Assembly (NCBI GenBank): GCA_903895855.1 | Contig: CAITVN010000057.1 | Location: forward strand, 1-58,246 | Source of the DNA: Oligoflexia bacterium | Lineage (GTDB): Bacteria > Bdellovibrionota > UBA1018 | DNA: 58,246 nt | Direction of reading: 5' to 3' | Shown here: piece by piece, positions 33,025 to 41,771 of the stretch | Numbering within the stretch: the first letter of the stretch is position 1 | How the letters are laid out: each line of letters starts with the position of its first letter | The notes under the pieces: model-generated | The model's input: the letters and a program-made list of their open reading frames with translations, nothing else | The model's database searches: none | What the model was told of the DNA's origin: nothing | Position numbers and translations under genes: made by a program

Positions 33025-34134
33025 CTATTTCGAAGTCACGCCAGGCAAGCACTCAGTGGTCACGCCACCGGGTGCAAAGAACCTCGGAAAAATTTCGTCG
33101 AAAAGATCGTCTGGTACTGTTGTGTGGGTGTGTGCTTTTTCTGCGACTTTATTGAATAATTGATACGAGTAAAATTTGTGATCACTGCTCACCCAAGTGT
33201 TCTTGTATTGCTCGGTCAATCTCGCATCGACATCGGCACTTCCATTCATGCCGGCCTGGGTTTTGAGTGAACGAGAGGCTTTGTCGTCTAATGGGCTAAC
33301 CCAAAGATGAAACAGGCACGCATGGTTTTTTTTCACCACCGGAATGTCACGAGTGAGAAAATCAGTGCCTCGTCGAACTCCATTGACGACCTGACTGCAG
33401 GTACCGTCATTGGCGCCAAAGAAATACAATTGGTATTGTGAGGTATCGAGGCCTTCGGCGGCAAGTAGCCCCCCTTTGCCGCAATTTGAATTGCTATGGG
33501 TTGAAATGCTCACTCGATGAAAATCTACGTCAAGACCGGCTTGTGCAATGGCCGCTTTGATCAACTGGATGTGCTGATTGATGTCATAATACTCGGGGCC
33601 AAAAACCGTATCGTGCGGCCCTCTGTCGTGCATCGGGGCAGCGATGATCACTGGTCTAATCAAGGGCACCACTTCGCCCTTCTCATTTCTCGTTTCGCGA
33701 AGATACCTAATCGCAATTTTTTCGATATTTTTCTGAGACGGGTCACGTAGATACACGTTCTCGCCTGGCTTGCCAAACCCCCGCCAACCGTGAAAAGCGA
33801 TGATGAGATCGACGTCGTGATTGCCACACGCTTCTTTGGGCACCCAAACCAAGCCCGTGTTATCTGGAGCACCTTCAGCCCTAAATTCAGCTGGCTTACC
33901 GAGGTGTTGATTGAACGCTTTGACATAGCCTGGCGCCATCGTCGCAGCTAACTTCAAATTCGTGATCTGTAGACCTGCCGGGTAGTGCAAGTCGAGATAG
34001 GTATCGTCGGTACACCCGGTTGCACCCTTAGCTGAAGCAAGATAGCCAACCCAACTCGAAAGTGTCAGTGCAAGAATCGCTATTTTTGGGTTCTGCCTTA
34101 GGTTTCTCGCTTGACCCTTCGTTTCGCTTTTCAT
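33025..34134 (-). CDS. Exported alpha/beta-hydrolase-like protein
   Basis: No close family recognised. The strand-turn pattern DVDLIIAFHGWRGFG (oxyanion region), VIIAAPMHDRGPHD and a nucleophile-elbow-like VSISTHSNSNCGKGG (SxHSxS instead of GxSxG) suggest an alpha/beta-hydrolase fold, with a possible catalytic His in SSDHKFYSYQ. A signal peptide lies at about residues 18-38 (IAILALTLSSWVGYLASAKGA). Cysteines in the mature part suggest disulphides. It could be an esterase, polyester depolymerase or peptidase. Single gene, divergent from a small unknown gene. Fold assignment is from motifs only. Confidence 0.5.
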   Translation of the reverse strand: MKSETKGQARNLRQNPKIAILALTLSSWVGYLASAKGATGCTDDTYLDLHYPAGLQITNLKLAATMAPGYVKAFNQHLGKPAEFRAEGAPDNTGLVWVPKEACGNHDVDLIIAFHGWRGFGKPGENVYLRDPSQKNIEKIAIRYLRETRNEKGEVVPLIRPVIIAAPMHDRGPHDTVFGPEYYDINQHIQLIKAAIAQAGLDVDFHRVSISTHSNSNCGKGGLLAAEGLDTSQYQLYFFGANDGTCSQVVNGVRRGTDFLTRDIPVVKKNHACLFHLWVSPLDDKASRSLKTQAGMNGSADVDARLTEQYKNTWVSSDHKFYSYQLFNKVAEKAHTHTTVPDDLFDEIFPRFFAPGGVTTECLPGVTSK

Positions 34135-34280
34135 TGAATCCGCTTATCAAAGGGGCGCATTCTTGCAAATAGACAAGGCTAAATCTGTGCCAGTATTATA
34201 AGTTTATCATGACAAGCAATAGTTTTCGTAAGTCGCGGCTATTGCAAAATAGCTCAGAACACGCTTAAACTGATTACCCA

Positions 34281-34496
34281 ATGGATAAACCCAAACTAAC
34301 TCTTTCTGAAGCCCTTAAGAAAGCCAATGGTAAGCGTTTTGTTGTCGTTGAATTCAGCGCCCTGGGTGACACCACTTTTCTCGGCGCCTACGACACGAAA
34401 AGCGGGGCTGAAAATTTTGCCTTTCACTACGGTGAACGGGTCACGTGTATCGATCAAACGTCTGGCGAGAGATTTGAGCGCTGGTCGAACCGTTAA
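34281..34496 (+). CDS. Small cytosolic protein of unknown function
   Basis: 71 residues, no signal peptide or membrane helix. The text SEALKKANGKRFVVVEFSALGDTTFLGAYDTKSGAENFAF suggests a compact alpha/beta protein. No family recognised. A strong hairpin 18 bp after the stop supports a real transcript end. No clear ribosome-binding site before the ATG. Confidence 0.5.
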   Translation: MDKPKLTLSEALKKANGKRFVVVEFSALGDTTFLGAYDTKSGAENFAFHYGERVTCIDQTSGERFERWSNR

Positions 34497-34514
34497 CCGT
34501 CGATGCCCAAAAAG

Positions 34515-34549
34515 AACCGGCCAACCTAGATTAGCTTGGCTGGCCGGTT
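34515..34549. terminator. Hairpin between convergent genes, probable bidirectional terminator
   Basis: AACCGGCCA (34515-34523) pairs perfectly with TGGCCGGTT (34541-34549). A weak T-rich run follows on the plus side (GCTACATTTTG). It lies between the small unknown gene (+) and the exported protein gene (-). Confidence 0.6.
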
Positions 34550-34610
34550 GCTACATTTTGAAGCAAAAATTATCAAGAAACACTCAACTGTCGTTTAAAC
34601 GACAGGCGAA

Positions 34611-35210
34611 TTACTTAACAGCCGAACACGTACGTTTGTACGGACCCCAGGTCGGACCCCAATTTCCCGAAGCGGTATAATCTATGAGCTGCGGTGCACC
34701 AGTGGGGTCAAGCTTCACATTAATCGTGTTTGAGAAAATCAATGTGCTTTTCAGATTAGTCTCAAGCGCAGGCCCACCATAACCGCTGACACCAAATTTC
34801 CAAGTATGAGTCGTCACACCACGGACCCCAGCCACGTCTTTGTTCACTACGGTGCTCTCTTTGTATACCTCAGCCAGCTGTTTTTTCTTGCCGTCATAAA
34901 TACTGGCCCATCCATTAACCGTGTCGGTTGGGCTAATCGTTTTCAAAACACCCTTATCGAAGGTCAGCGTCAGATCAGTATAGCCGCCCGGTAAACTACC
35001 CTCTTTTGTTCCTGTTACACCTGTCGAAGGCGTAAACCAAAGGGTAGGTAAGGTAAACGTAGCAGTCGGACCAACACAACGAAATTTAAAATCGCCATTC
35101 GGTACTTTCCTTGTCGCCCCAGTACACACTTCTAACACTTCACCTGAAAACGCTTGCGCTCCGAAAAGGGCGCTCATTGCTAAACCAATCAATCCAATCT
35201 GAACCTTCAT
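34611..35210 (-). CDS. Exported protein of unknown function
   Basis: 199 residues from ATG at 35210 (GGA 9-11 nt upstream); the longer frame from 35240 adds ten residues before the signal peptide. Signal sequence MKVQIGLIGLAMSALFGAQAF then SGEVLEVC. The rest looks like a beta-sandwich (FRCVGPTATFTLPTLWFTP, YTDLTLTFDKGVLKTI, NLKSTLIFSNTINVKLD). The two cysteines near the start and one near the end (KRTCSAVK) could pair. No family recognised; probably periplasmic or outer-surface. Confidence 0.5.
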   Translation of the reverse strand: MKVQIGLIGLAMSALFGAQAFSGEVLEVCTGATRKVPNGDFKFRCVGPTATFTLPTLWFTPSTGVTGTKEGSLPGGYTDLTLTFDKGVLKTISPTDTVNGWASIYDGKKKQLAEVYKESTVVNKDVAGVRGVTTHTWKFGVSGYGGPALETNLKSTLIFSNTINVKLDPTGAPQLIDYTASGNWGPTWGPYKRTCSAVK

Positions 35211-35400
35211 AGTCACATTTCCTTTCAATAACCGGGACACTCACGCATCTAATCAGAGAGCAACCATTGCTCACTTCACATGTCCACGGACTGGTCCTTA
35301 GTATTCAGTTATCAATTTACCGCGCGAGAATGAGTCAGATCAACTGATAATATTTTGACTGCGACAAGCTGAAGTAAAAGGCCCCCACTTTAGGAAAGAT

Positions 35401-37044
35401 TCACTTTACCCAAGTAAACGAAACCAGCGGAGCCACTTCAAATTCAAACAACCACGGCAACGCAAATCCAACATGAGGGCTGATTGTCAAAGAGAAGTTC
35501 TCGAGACTCATACCCGACTCGGCCAACTGCTCACAAGCTCCACCACTCAGTTCAGTAGGCTTCACCACTTGAAAAGCCCGACCGACCATCGGCGAAAGTC
35601 TCTCAGGGTGTTTGAGCGACGACGCTCGATCACGGGCATTTTGCCGAGGCTTGAGATTGGCATCGACGGCCTCGCGTGACTCTCGCTCAAATTCAAAGGC
35701 AATGGCTGCGTTTCCTTCAACTGAAACTAAACCGATCCCTCCATGCAACGCTAACTCAAACTCGGGTTCGATAAAATACAGCTCCCAATTGTTGCCATGT
35801 GCTCTGCGTGCACGCGCTGCGAAAAACCGAGACATTTTTAGGGCCCGACGAATTCCTTTTCTAAAAACATTGCGACTTCCTTTAGCGATATCGAGCGAGC
35901 CCGAATCTCGAAGGCTTGTGACAATAGGGAGCTCATCAGAACTACCATCGGCACTCTCGCCAACACCTGAGCGCTTGTCCTCGGCACCTTCAGACCGCGC
36001 GAATATCAATTTTCCGACCGACGAGATCGCCGTATGAGCAATACCAAACTCAGCTTCTACAGTGACACCCAGTTCAAGATAAAACTCAGTGAGCTTAAAA
36101 CCTTCAGTTTCTTCGATCGCTTTGATTCGATCTGACTGCGACTCAATGTCTGCCATCGCGTTTTTCAGAAATCTCTCAAGCGACGGCCGCCTGCGCCCAA
36201 ACCAGTCGCGCTGCGGTTGATCTCTCACAGACCCTGAGACAGACTCGGCAACAGACTCGGCGCCCGGGCATGCACTCTCGTCTCGGTGAATTTCCCAGGT
36301 CAAATCAAACTGAACGAGCACTCCAGCCGAAATAATTGAAAACACTTCGCCCTCGACATCAATCCCGAGACGCTGCTTGTATTCTCCCAGTTGATAACCA
36401 CTCTGTGAAACGGCATTGCAATCAAGGTTCTTTCCTACCCACTGAAAATATTTTGCCTTAGAAATCAGGTTTTGGCGCACCTTTGAAGCATTTTTAACTC
36501 CAGCGCGAGCCGCTACTTCGGTGACCGCGTCCATTCGACTACTCAGTTCTACCGAGTCGGTTTTGCCATCGAAGTGTACCAAGAGATTTTCTCGAGAGAA
36601 GGGCTTCAAATTCGATTTCTTATCTGATCGGCCTCTTGAGTTTCGATCATCACGTTTAGCCGAACTTTCTCTTCGCTTCCAGAAGGTCTTCACCGAAGCC
36701 TCGCCCTCGCCGATCAAAACTCCAATCAACCCCTCGAGTGAAACAGCCAAGTCAAATCCATAGCGCTGAAGCTTCCAAGAGTCATTGGGTTTTTTGGGTT
36801 CATTATTTTCAAGAGCCTCTTGATTCGCCGAAAACACCGCATCGACTTGCTTGGCCAGTTCAACCTCTTGCGGCGAAGAAGCCGTCAACTCTGCACCCGA
36901 TTCGGGAGATTCGGGCTCTGCTGCGGTATTCGGTTTTACCCACGATTTGATCACCTCGTTTTGACTAGAAACACTCGCTTGGCGACACGCCGTCTGCACG
37001 AACGACAAAGTCACTACAACTACTGAAACCATAAAATTTTTCAT
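35401..37044 (-). CDS. Large lipoprotein with repeated beta modules, unknown function
   Basis: About 547 residues from ATG at 37044, which has AAGG 8 nt upstream and a good lipoprotein signal (MKNFMVSVVVVTLSFVQTAC). At least four or five stretches share a pattern of two glycine-rich beta-strands: YGFDLAVSLEGLIGVLIGEGEASV, QRLGIDVEGEVFSIISAGVLVQF, FYLELGVTVEAEFGIAHTAIS, PEFELALHGGIGLVSVEGNAAI and FSLTISPHVGFALPWLFEFEV. The regions between are charged and serine-rich. The same pattern occurs once in the neighbouring 131-residue protein, so the two probably share an origin and act together, perhaps in the outer membrane. No family recognised. Confidence 0.5.
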   Translation of the reverse strand: MKNFMVSVVVVTLSFVQTACRQASVSSQNEVIKSWVKPNTAAEPESPESGAELTASSPQEVELAKQVDAVFSANQEALENNEPKKPNDSWKLQRYGFDLAVSLEGLIGVLIGEGEASVKTFWKRRESSAKRDDRNSRGRSDKKSNLKPFSRENLLVHFDGKTDSVELSSRMDAVTEVAARAGVKNASKVRQNLISKAKYFQWVGKNLDCNAVSQSGYQLGEYKQRLGIDVEGEVFSIISAGVLVQFDLTWEIHRDESACPGAESVAESVSGSVRDQPQRDWFGRRRPSLERFLKNAMADIESQSDRIKAIEETEGFKLTEFYLELGVTVEAEFGIAHTAISSVGKLIFARSEGAEDKRSGVGESADGSSDELPIVTSLRDSGSLDIAKGSRNVFRKGIRRALKMSRFFAARARRAHGNNWELYFIEPEFELALHGGIGLVSVEGNAAIAFEFERESREAVDANLKPRQNARDRASSLKHPERLSPMVGRAFQVVKPTELSGGACEQLAESGMSLENFSLTISPHVGFALPWLFEFEVAPLVSFTWVK

Positions 37045-37076
37045 CTTCGATACCTTCATCTAAGTTACTTGGCGAA

Positions 37077-37472
37077 TTATTCGACGAATTTTGGATCGCT
37101 ATTTTTTGAATACACAAATCGAAATCGCGGCTTCACCCCTACCGTGATGATGGGCCCAAGACCTGCTTCAACTTTAAACCCGATGCCCACCGTCACACTG
37201 TCTAAGTGAAAGGCTTCAGTCTTTTCACAGGCTGGCGCCACAGCAGCCTCATCGCGTTCGCTTTGCTCGCCGACTTGATTGACAGACTCTGAAGTCATCT
37301 CAATCAAATTTTCAAGTTCGCTGGCAAACCGAGCCTCAGTCAAGCCAACCGCCTGCACTTTTTTCTGAGCGTCTACCCTCAAGACAGTCACCGGGTCAGC
37401 AAGGGCTGACCTGACTGCGAATTGACCAACCAAACACACCACAACTAGTTTTATATTGATACTGAGTCTCAT
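37077..37472 (-). CDS. Small exported protein sharing a beta module with its neighbour
   Basis: 131 residues with a signal peptide (KLVVVCLVGQFAVRSALA). The C-terminus VTVGIGFKVEAGLGPIITVGVKPRFRF has the same two-strand glycine pattern as the repeats of the large lipoprotein encoded 17 bp downstream, so the pair is probably one operon. A middle helix has two cysteines near CEKTEAF. Function unknown. Confidence 0.45.
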   Translation of the reverse strand: MRLSINIKLVVVCLVGQFAVRSALADPVTVLRVDAQKKVQAVGLTEARFASELENLIEMTSESVNQVGEQSERDEAAVAPACEKTEAFHLDSVTVGIGFKVEAGLGPIITVGVKPRFRFVYSKNSDPKFVE

Positions 37473-37570
37473 AATTAAAACAATTAAGCCAATCGTTTCG
37501 AAAATGCACGAGAAAAAATGCTCACTTGATATTTTTGGTCAAAAGAGGAGGCGATTACTTCAGGGAATAA

Positions 37571-39016
37571 TTAAAGAGACACGTCGCCGCGGTCAGGGCG
37601 AGGACCAGAAATCGGTGACCCGGGACCGTCATTGGCGAGATTAGCAAAAAGCGTGTACTCAGAAAGCCAGGCCAGCCTAACTGTCGCAGTTTCACCGGCT
37701 CGATGCTTAGCAATAATCAGCTCTGCGATGCCTTTTTCTTCTGACTCTTTATTGTACACTTCATCGCGATAGACAAAACAAACCATGTCGGCATCTTGTT
37801 CGATAGCGCCTGACTCTCGAAGATCTGAAAGCATCGGGCGCTTATCTTGTCGATTTTCAAGAGACCGATTGAGCTGCGAAAGCGCAATGATCGGACAACG
37901 CAATTCTTTGGCAAGTGCCTTCAAGTTTCGCGAAATCTCTGAAATCTCTCGTTCGCGACTTCCATCGCCTTTTTGAGTGGCTTTCGAGCCCTTCATGAGC
38001 TGAAGGTAATCGACGATGATCAAATCAAGTTTTTTTTCTGAAGCCAGAATACGGCGACAGCGCGCTCTCATGTCCATGACCGTCAAATCACCCGAATCAT
38101 CAATCATGATCTTGGTCTTCGCTAATGCATCGGCAGCGCGAGTCAGATTCTGCCACTCGCGATCGGCAATTTTACCGACCTTTAGGCGTTTTCCCGGAAT
38201 TCTTGCCAAACCCGACACAAAACGAAATCCCAACTCTTCTTTTGACATCTCGAGCGAAAATAACGCCACAACCGCTTTACCCGTAATTGCCGCATTCTGA
38301 GCAGCCGACAAAACTAAACTAGTCTTACCCATGGCAGGTCGGCCAGCGATGATAATGAGCTGACCACCGTGCAACCCGCTAGTGAGTGAATCAAAGTCAT
38401 GAAATCCAGTTGCCAACCCAGTCACATTTTCATTCTTCTGCGACAGCTCTTCAATCATGTGAAGGTTGCTGACCAAAATCTCTTGCATGGTCGCAAACGT
38501 CTTTTTCGTCTTGGTATCAGAAACCGCAAAGACTTTTCGCTCAGCTTCATCGAGATAAGACTCGATGTCGGTGACCCCGTCAAACGCTTCGGCCGCAATC
38601 TCAGCAGTCGTCTCAATCATTCGGCGCAACAACGCCTTTTCTCGAACAATTTTAGCGTAATAAGCTACGTTAGCAATGGCAAAAGTGTCTTCAAATAAGC
38701 CCGTCAGGGTTGAACCACCGCCGACTTCATCGTACCAATTTCGATCGCGCAGAGCTGCGGTCAACGTGACTAAATCGAGAGGCTCGCCTTTTTCAGACAG
38801 TGCAACGAGTGTTTCAAAAATTCTACTGTGTGAGCCACGGTAAAAGTCGCGGGCTTCGATGCCGCTTTCAAGAACTTTAAAGAGCGAATCATTGTGCACC
38901 AAGATGGCGCCCAGAACAGACCGCTCAGCTTCGATATTGTTTGGTTGGGTTCGAACAGACGACGCTCGCGAATTTTGACTTTCGTCAAATCCATGGGCTC
39001 CCGTTTGATCGTCCAT
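37571..39016 (-). CDS. dnaB: Replicative DNA helicase DnaB
   Basis: Hexameric 5'-3' helicase that unwinds the replication fork. The N-terminal DnaG-binding domain starts NIEAERSVLGAIL; the RecA-like core has Walker A GRPAMGKT (225-232), ALFSLEMSKEEL, and the Walker B region LIIVDYLQLMKG. LSQLNRSLENR and RESGAIEQDADMVCFVYR close the core. Length (481 aa) is normal, no intein. GAGG lies 7 nt before the ATG. It is the last gene after rpsF-rpsR-DUF2232-rplI, but a strong hairpin separates it from rplI, so it may have its own promoter. Cytosolic and essential. Confidence 0.97.
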   Translation of the reverse strand: MDDQTGAHGFDESQNSRASSVRTQPNNIEAERSVLGAILVHNDSLFKVLESGIEARDFYRGSHSRIFETLVALSEKGEPLDLVTLTAALRDRNWYDEVGGGSTLTGLFEDTFAIANVAYYAKIVREKALLRRMIETTAEIAAEAFDGVTDIESYLDEAERKVFAVSDTKTKKTFATMQEILVSNLHMIEELSQKNENVTGLATGFHDFDSLTSGLHGGQLIIIAGRPAMGKTSLVLSAAQNAAITGKAVVALFSLEMSKEELGFRFVSGLARIPGKRLKVGKIADREWQNLTRAADALAKTKIMIDDSGDLTVMDMRARCRRILASEKKLDLIIVDYLQLMKGSKATQKGDGSREREISEISRNLKALAKELRCPIIALSQLNRSLENRQDKRPMLSDLRESGAIEQDADMVCFVYRDEVYNKESEEKGIAELIIAKHRAGETATVRLAWLSEYTLFANLANDGPGSPISGPRPDRGDVSL

Positions 39017-39043
39017 TCAAAACCTCACATTCGAAGCTACTCT

Positions 39044-39063
39044 ATTAAGGAAGTCTCCTTAAT
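39044..39063. promoter_or_regulatory. Perfect 8-4-8 palindrome upstream of dnaB
   Basis: ATTAAGGA-AGTC-TCCTTAAT, 28 bp before the dnaB start, between the rplI hairpin and dnaB. It could be a protein-binding site or a small RNA hairpin that controls dnaB. No known binding motif recognised. Confidence 0.45.
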
Positions 39064-39080
39064 AATTATCTAAAACTGTA

Positions 39081-39121
39081 AGGGCCCTCTTTTCATGCAA
39101 ATTGAATGCAAAGAGGGCCCT
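39081..39121 (-). terminator. Hairpin between rplI and dnaB, probable terminator
   Basis: AGGGCCCTCTTT (39081-39092) and AAAGAGGGCCCT (39110-39121) form a perfect 12-bp stem with a 17-nt loop. On the minus strand it is followed by a moderately T-rich stretch. It lies 79 bp after the rplI stop and would separate ribosomal protein expression from dnaB. Confidence 0.65.
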
Positions 39122-39199
39122 CGAAACTTACTATCAGAGCAAGAAAGAACAACGAATAGACGCTACTCTACTGACTACTCGTCGTCGTTACGCTTCTTG

Positions 39200-39646
39200 T
39201 TACTCTTCTTTGACAACCCAAACTTTGACGCTAGCTGAAACGTCTGTGTCGAGCTTAACGGTCACGGTGTGAACGCCAAGAGCCTTGATAGGCTGTTCAA
39301 GATGAATGGCAGTCTTCTTTACGTTAAAGCCAGCGTTCTCAAGCGCCACTTGTACGTCATGTGCAGTCACTGAACCGAAAAGTTTATCTTTGTCGCCAAC
39401 TTTTCTCGCTATATTAACTCTAGCATCTGCCAATGACTTAGCCAAACCTTCGGCAGCCACTAACATCAGCTCACGCTTCTTAACCAATTGCCTCTTGTGA
39501 TTTTCAATTTGCTTAACGTTATTTTCGTCAGCAACTGAAACCATCTTGCGAGGCAATAAAAAGTTGCGCGCGTAACCCTCGGTCACACGAACCAACTCAC
39601 CAATTTTTCCTAAATTATCGACATTCTCACGTAGAATGACTAACAT
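39200..39646 (-). CDS. rplI: 50S ribosomal protein bL9
   Basis: Large-subunit protein that binds 23S rRNA domain V. The N-terminal signature MLVILRENVDNLGKIGELVRVTEGYARNFLLPRKMV is standard, followed by the long connecting helix and the C-terminal domain (DKLFGSVTAHDVQVALENAGF, IKALGVHTVTVKLDTDV). Length 148 aa is normal. Part of the rpsF-rpsR-DUF2232-rplI operon. Confidence 0.97.
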   Translation of the reverse strand: MLVILRENVDNLGKIGELVRVTEGYARNFLLPRKMVSVADENNVKQIENHKRQLVKKRELMLVAAEGLAKSLADARVNIARKVGDKDKLFGSVTAHDVQVALENAGFNVKKTAIHLEQPIKALGVHTVTVKLDTDVSASVKVWVVKEE

Positions 39647-39672
39647 GTTAATCTCCCTTTGTTACTTGATAT

Positions 39673-40710
39673 TCACGATTGCCTGATCTTCGACCTAAAG
39701 TCAAACCAGAGGTCAAAGAAACCCAAACTTAACACTAGTGGTGACAGCACAAATAACGCGACCCCCATTAAGAGTGATCGTGTCCACCGGCGAAGTCCCC
39801 ACACGTCCGAAAAAAAACTCAATATAGCGACGCCCTGAAGCGCATAAACCGCCATAAAAAAACGAAACCCATTGAGCGCGACAGTTGATCCCCATCCCCA
39901 GTCCATCAACGTTCCCAAACCAGCAACCAAAGTTGGCCAAACTAGCCAATCTGGCGCTTTCCAGGATCGAAAATAGTAGGGTGGTAAGCCTAACCTAAAA
40001 CGAATTCCTCGGGGATTTAACCTGAGAACGACCCCAAGGTTAATGACAACGAAGAAAAACGCAAAGATTCCGACGGCTGAAGGAAATTCTCTGAGAATTC
40101 CCTGCTTCCACTCAACAACCTCGATATCTGCCAACAATGCCGTGCGACTCTCAGCCGGTAAACTTTGTAGAAGCTGATCAAGAAACGAGAAAATAAAATC
40201 TCGAAGTTCAATCAGCGGATTTACCCTTGCCGCCAGTCCGTATCCGACCATCAATGCCCAGCCTGACGCCAACAAAACAATCAATAGCATTGAACCCAAT
40301 TGATTGACTGTCAGCTTTCGTCTTGCGAAGACTGGAAATGCTAACACGAATGAGACCACGAGAATCATGAAAATTCCCGCTGAGCCAAGACCCGCGAGTA
40401 ATCCAACCAGGATGAGGTTGGTTAAGATCGCGAAAAAATACAGCGGCTTCTTATTCGTATAGTAATACAATATGATCAGAGGAACCGGTGAGAACACCGA
40501 CAAAATGCCACTCAGATACAAGAACGCACTCATGAAAAACGGAACAACGCCGACCCACTTCGGAAACACTGGCACAAGAATTTGCCCAGCGGTAGACGAA
40601 GCGCCTACCTCCGGACCTCTGGGGCCAGAACTCGCTTCAGTCGAGGACTCACCTTCTGAGTTTTTGCCACTCTTTGAGCGTGATTCAGGCAGCTCGGCGT
40701 TGTCGTTCAT
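39673..40710 (-). CDS. DUF2232-family inner-membrane protein
   Basis: 345 residues with about eight hydrophobic helices (VVPFFMSAFLYLSGILSVF, YFFAILTNLILVGLLAGLG, GIFMILVVSFVLAFPVFA, and others). The N-terminal 40 residues are polar and serine/glycine-rich. Position between rpsR and rplI is typical of DUF2232 proteins in Bdellovibrio and other deltaproteobacterial-type genomes and in Firmicutes (YybS-like). A transporter-like role has been suggested for the family, but function is unknown. The segment FRSWKAPDWLVWPTLVAGL is close to the family's most conserved block. Confidence 0.8.
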   Translation of the reverse strand: MNDNAELPESRSKSGKNSEGESSTEASSGPRGPEVGASSTAGQILVPVFPKWVGVVPFFMSAFLYLSGILSVFSPVPLIILYYYTNKKPLYFFAILTNLILVGLLAGLGSAGIFMILVVSFVLAFPVFARRKLTVNQLGSMLLIVLLASGWALMVGYGLAARVNPLIELRDFIFSFLDQLLQSLPAESRTALLADIEVVEWKQGILREFPSAVGIFAFFFVVINLGVVLRLNPRGIRFRLGLPPYYFRSWKAPDWLVWPTLVAGLGTLMDWGWGSTVALNGFRFFMAVYALQGVAILSFFSDVWGLRRWTRSLLMGVALFVLSPLVLSLGFFDLWFDFRSKIRQS

Positions 40711-40731
40711 AACCGTTCGTTTTTTCTAAGC

Positions 40732-41046
40732 TTAGTTGCCCATGCTCACATAGCCCACAAGCGCGATATTTCTAGCGCGCTTAACAGCTACTGTCAGCTT
40801 TCGCTGATGTGAAGCACAATTGCCTGAAATGCGTCGTGGTACGAGTTTTCCGTGCTCAGAAATGAAAGACTGCATCATGCGCACATCTTTATAATCAAGC
40901 AGGTACTCAGTATCTGCACAAAAACGGCAAACTTTTTTGCGATGAAATCCACCGCCACCACCGCCGCCGCCTTTGCGACCGCGATCGTCACCGTCTCTAT
41001 CCATGTCTCTTGAATCTTCTTTTTTTCTTTCTCTTGCTAAACCCAT
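40732..41046 (-). CDS. rpsR: 30S ribosomal protein bS18 with glycine-rich N-terminal extension
   Basis: Small-subunit protein that pairs with bS6 on 16S rRNA. The core [45 protein letters not shown] is standard. The N-terminus is extended by about 35 charged and glycine-rich residues ([20 protein letters not shown]), longer than the usual 75-residue protein. Start ATG at 41046, 24 bp after rpsF; AGG before it. Confidence 0.96.
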   Translation of the reverse strand: MGLARERKKEDSRDMDRDGDDRGRKGGGGGGGGFHRKKVCRFCADTEYLLDYKDVRMMQSFISEHGKLVPRRISGNCASHQRKLTVAVKRARNIALVGYVSMGN

Positions 41047-41070
41047 TTTAAATTCCTCGTTATCTTTTCT

Positions 41071-41562
41071 TTATTCGTTATCTGAACCCATGTCGCCCAT
41101 ATCGTAGTCCATCTCTGAATGGTCATATCGGCGTTCATGATTACGTTCTTCACGGCGTGCTTCGCGCTCTTCTTCACGGCGTTTAGCAGCAGCTTGAGCA
41201 TCGGTTCTTGATTTTTTGAAATCATCTGGACTGAATTCTTTTCCGAGAGTCACAGTCAAGAAACGAAGAACATGCTCATGAATGCGAAGGTTTCGCTCAA
41301 CTTCGTGAACAACACCTGGCTTACCATTGTAAACAAGGTAAGTGTAGTGGCCGCGAGTTTCTTTTTTGATTGGATAGGCGAGTTTCTTCTTACCCCAATC
41401 TTCGTGCAGAACGATTGTGCCATCAAACTGAGCAACGACTGTACCCATGCGCTCTTGAATCAATTTCAAAGCTTCATCGGTCAATTCGTTTCTGGTGATG
41501 ATCGTAGTTTCGTAGCCTGGAATAAGGTTACCCTTACCCGTTTGGGCTTGAGTGTTAGGCAT
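41071..41562 (-). CDS. rpsF: 30S ribosomal protein bS6 with charged C-terminal tail
   Basis: Binds bS18 on the 30S platform. Core: YETTIITRNELTDEALKLI, VLHEDWGKKKLAYPIKKETRGHYTYLVYN and VERNLRIHEHVLRFLTVTL. The open frame runs to 41667, but ATG at 41562 is preceded by AAGGAG 8 nt upstream, giving 163 residues. The last 45 residues are an Arg/Glu-rich tail ending in acidic residues (DYDMGDMGSDNE), like the post-translationally extended tail of other bS6 proteins but encoded. First gene of the operon; a hairpin precedes its ribosome-binding site. Confidence 0.96.
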   Translation of the reverse strand: MPNTQAQTGKGNLIPGYETTIITRNELTDEALKLIQERMGTVVAQFDGTIVLHEDWGKKKLAYPIKKETRGHYTYLVYNGKPGVVHEVERNLRIHEHVLRFLTVTLGKEFSPDDFKKSRTDAQAAAKRREEEREARREERNHERRYDHSEMDYDMGDMGSDNE

Positions 41563-41582
41563 TGCTATTCTCCTTGTGGACG

Positions 41583-41602
41583 ACAAACAAATTTCTTTGT
41601 TT
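41583..41602 (-). promoter_or_regulatory. Stem-loop with GAAA loop in the rpsF leader
   Basis: On the minus strand CAAACAAA-GAAA-TTTGTTTG is a perfect 8-bp stem closed by a GNRA tetraloop, ending 8 nt before the AAGGAG of rpsF. Many bacteria control rpsF operons through an S6:S18-binding leader; this could be part of such a leader, but I could not confirm the conserved internal CCG loop. Confidence 0.4.
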
Positions 41603-41711
41603 GCTTTCGCCTGTTTCATTTTTATGCTGCGCCCAGCCAAAACAAGCAAGGTTTCTCTTACGCTCATGCGTTCGATGTTTTTTGCGTGAACCCATGCCTA
41701 GCACGAACCTA

Positions 41712-41769
41712 GGCTCAGCCACAAAGAAAAACTCGTCAAAAGACGAGAGCTTTGTGCTAGTCTCGAGCC
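41712..41769. promoter_or_regulatory. Nested hairpin in the rpsF/UDG divergent region
   Basis: Three stems stack: GGCTC/GAGCC (41712-41716 with 41765-41769), CACAAAG/CTTTGTG (41720-41726 with 41750-41756) and CTCGTC/GACGAG (41732-41737 with 41742-41747). It ends 2 bp before the glycosylase ATG, so it would shape either that gene's 5' end or the rpsF leader on the other strand. Role unknown. Confidence 0.45.
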
Positions 41770-41771
41770 CG

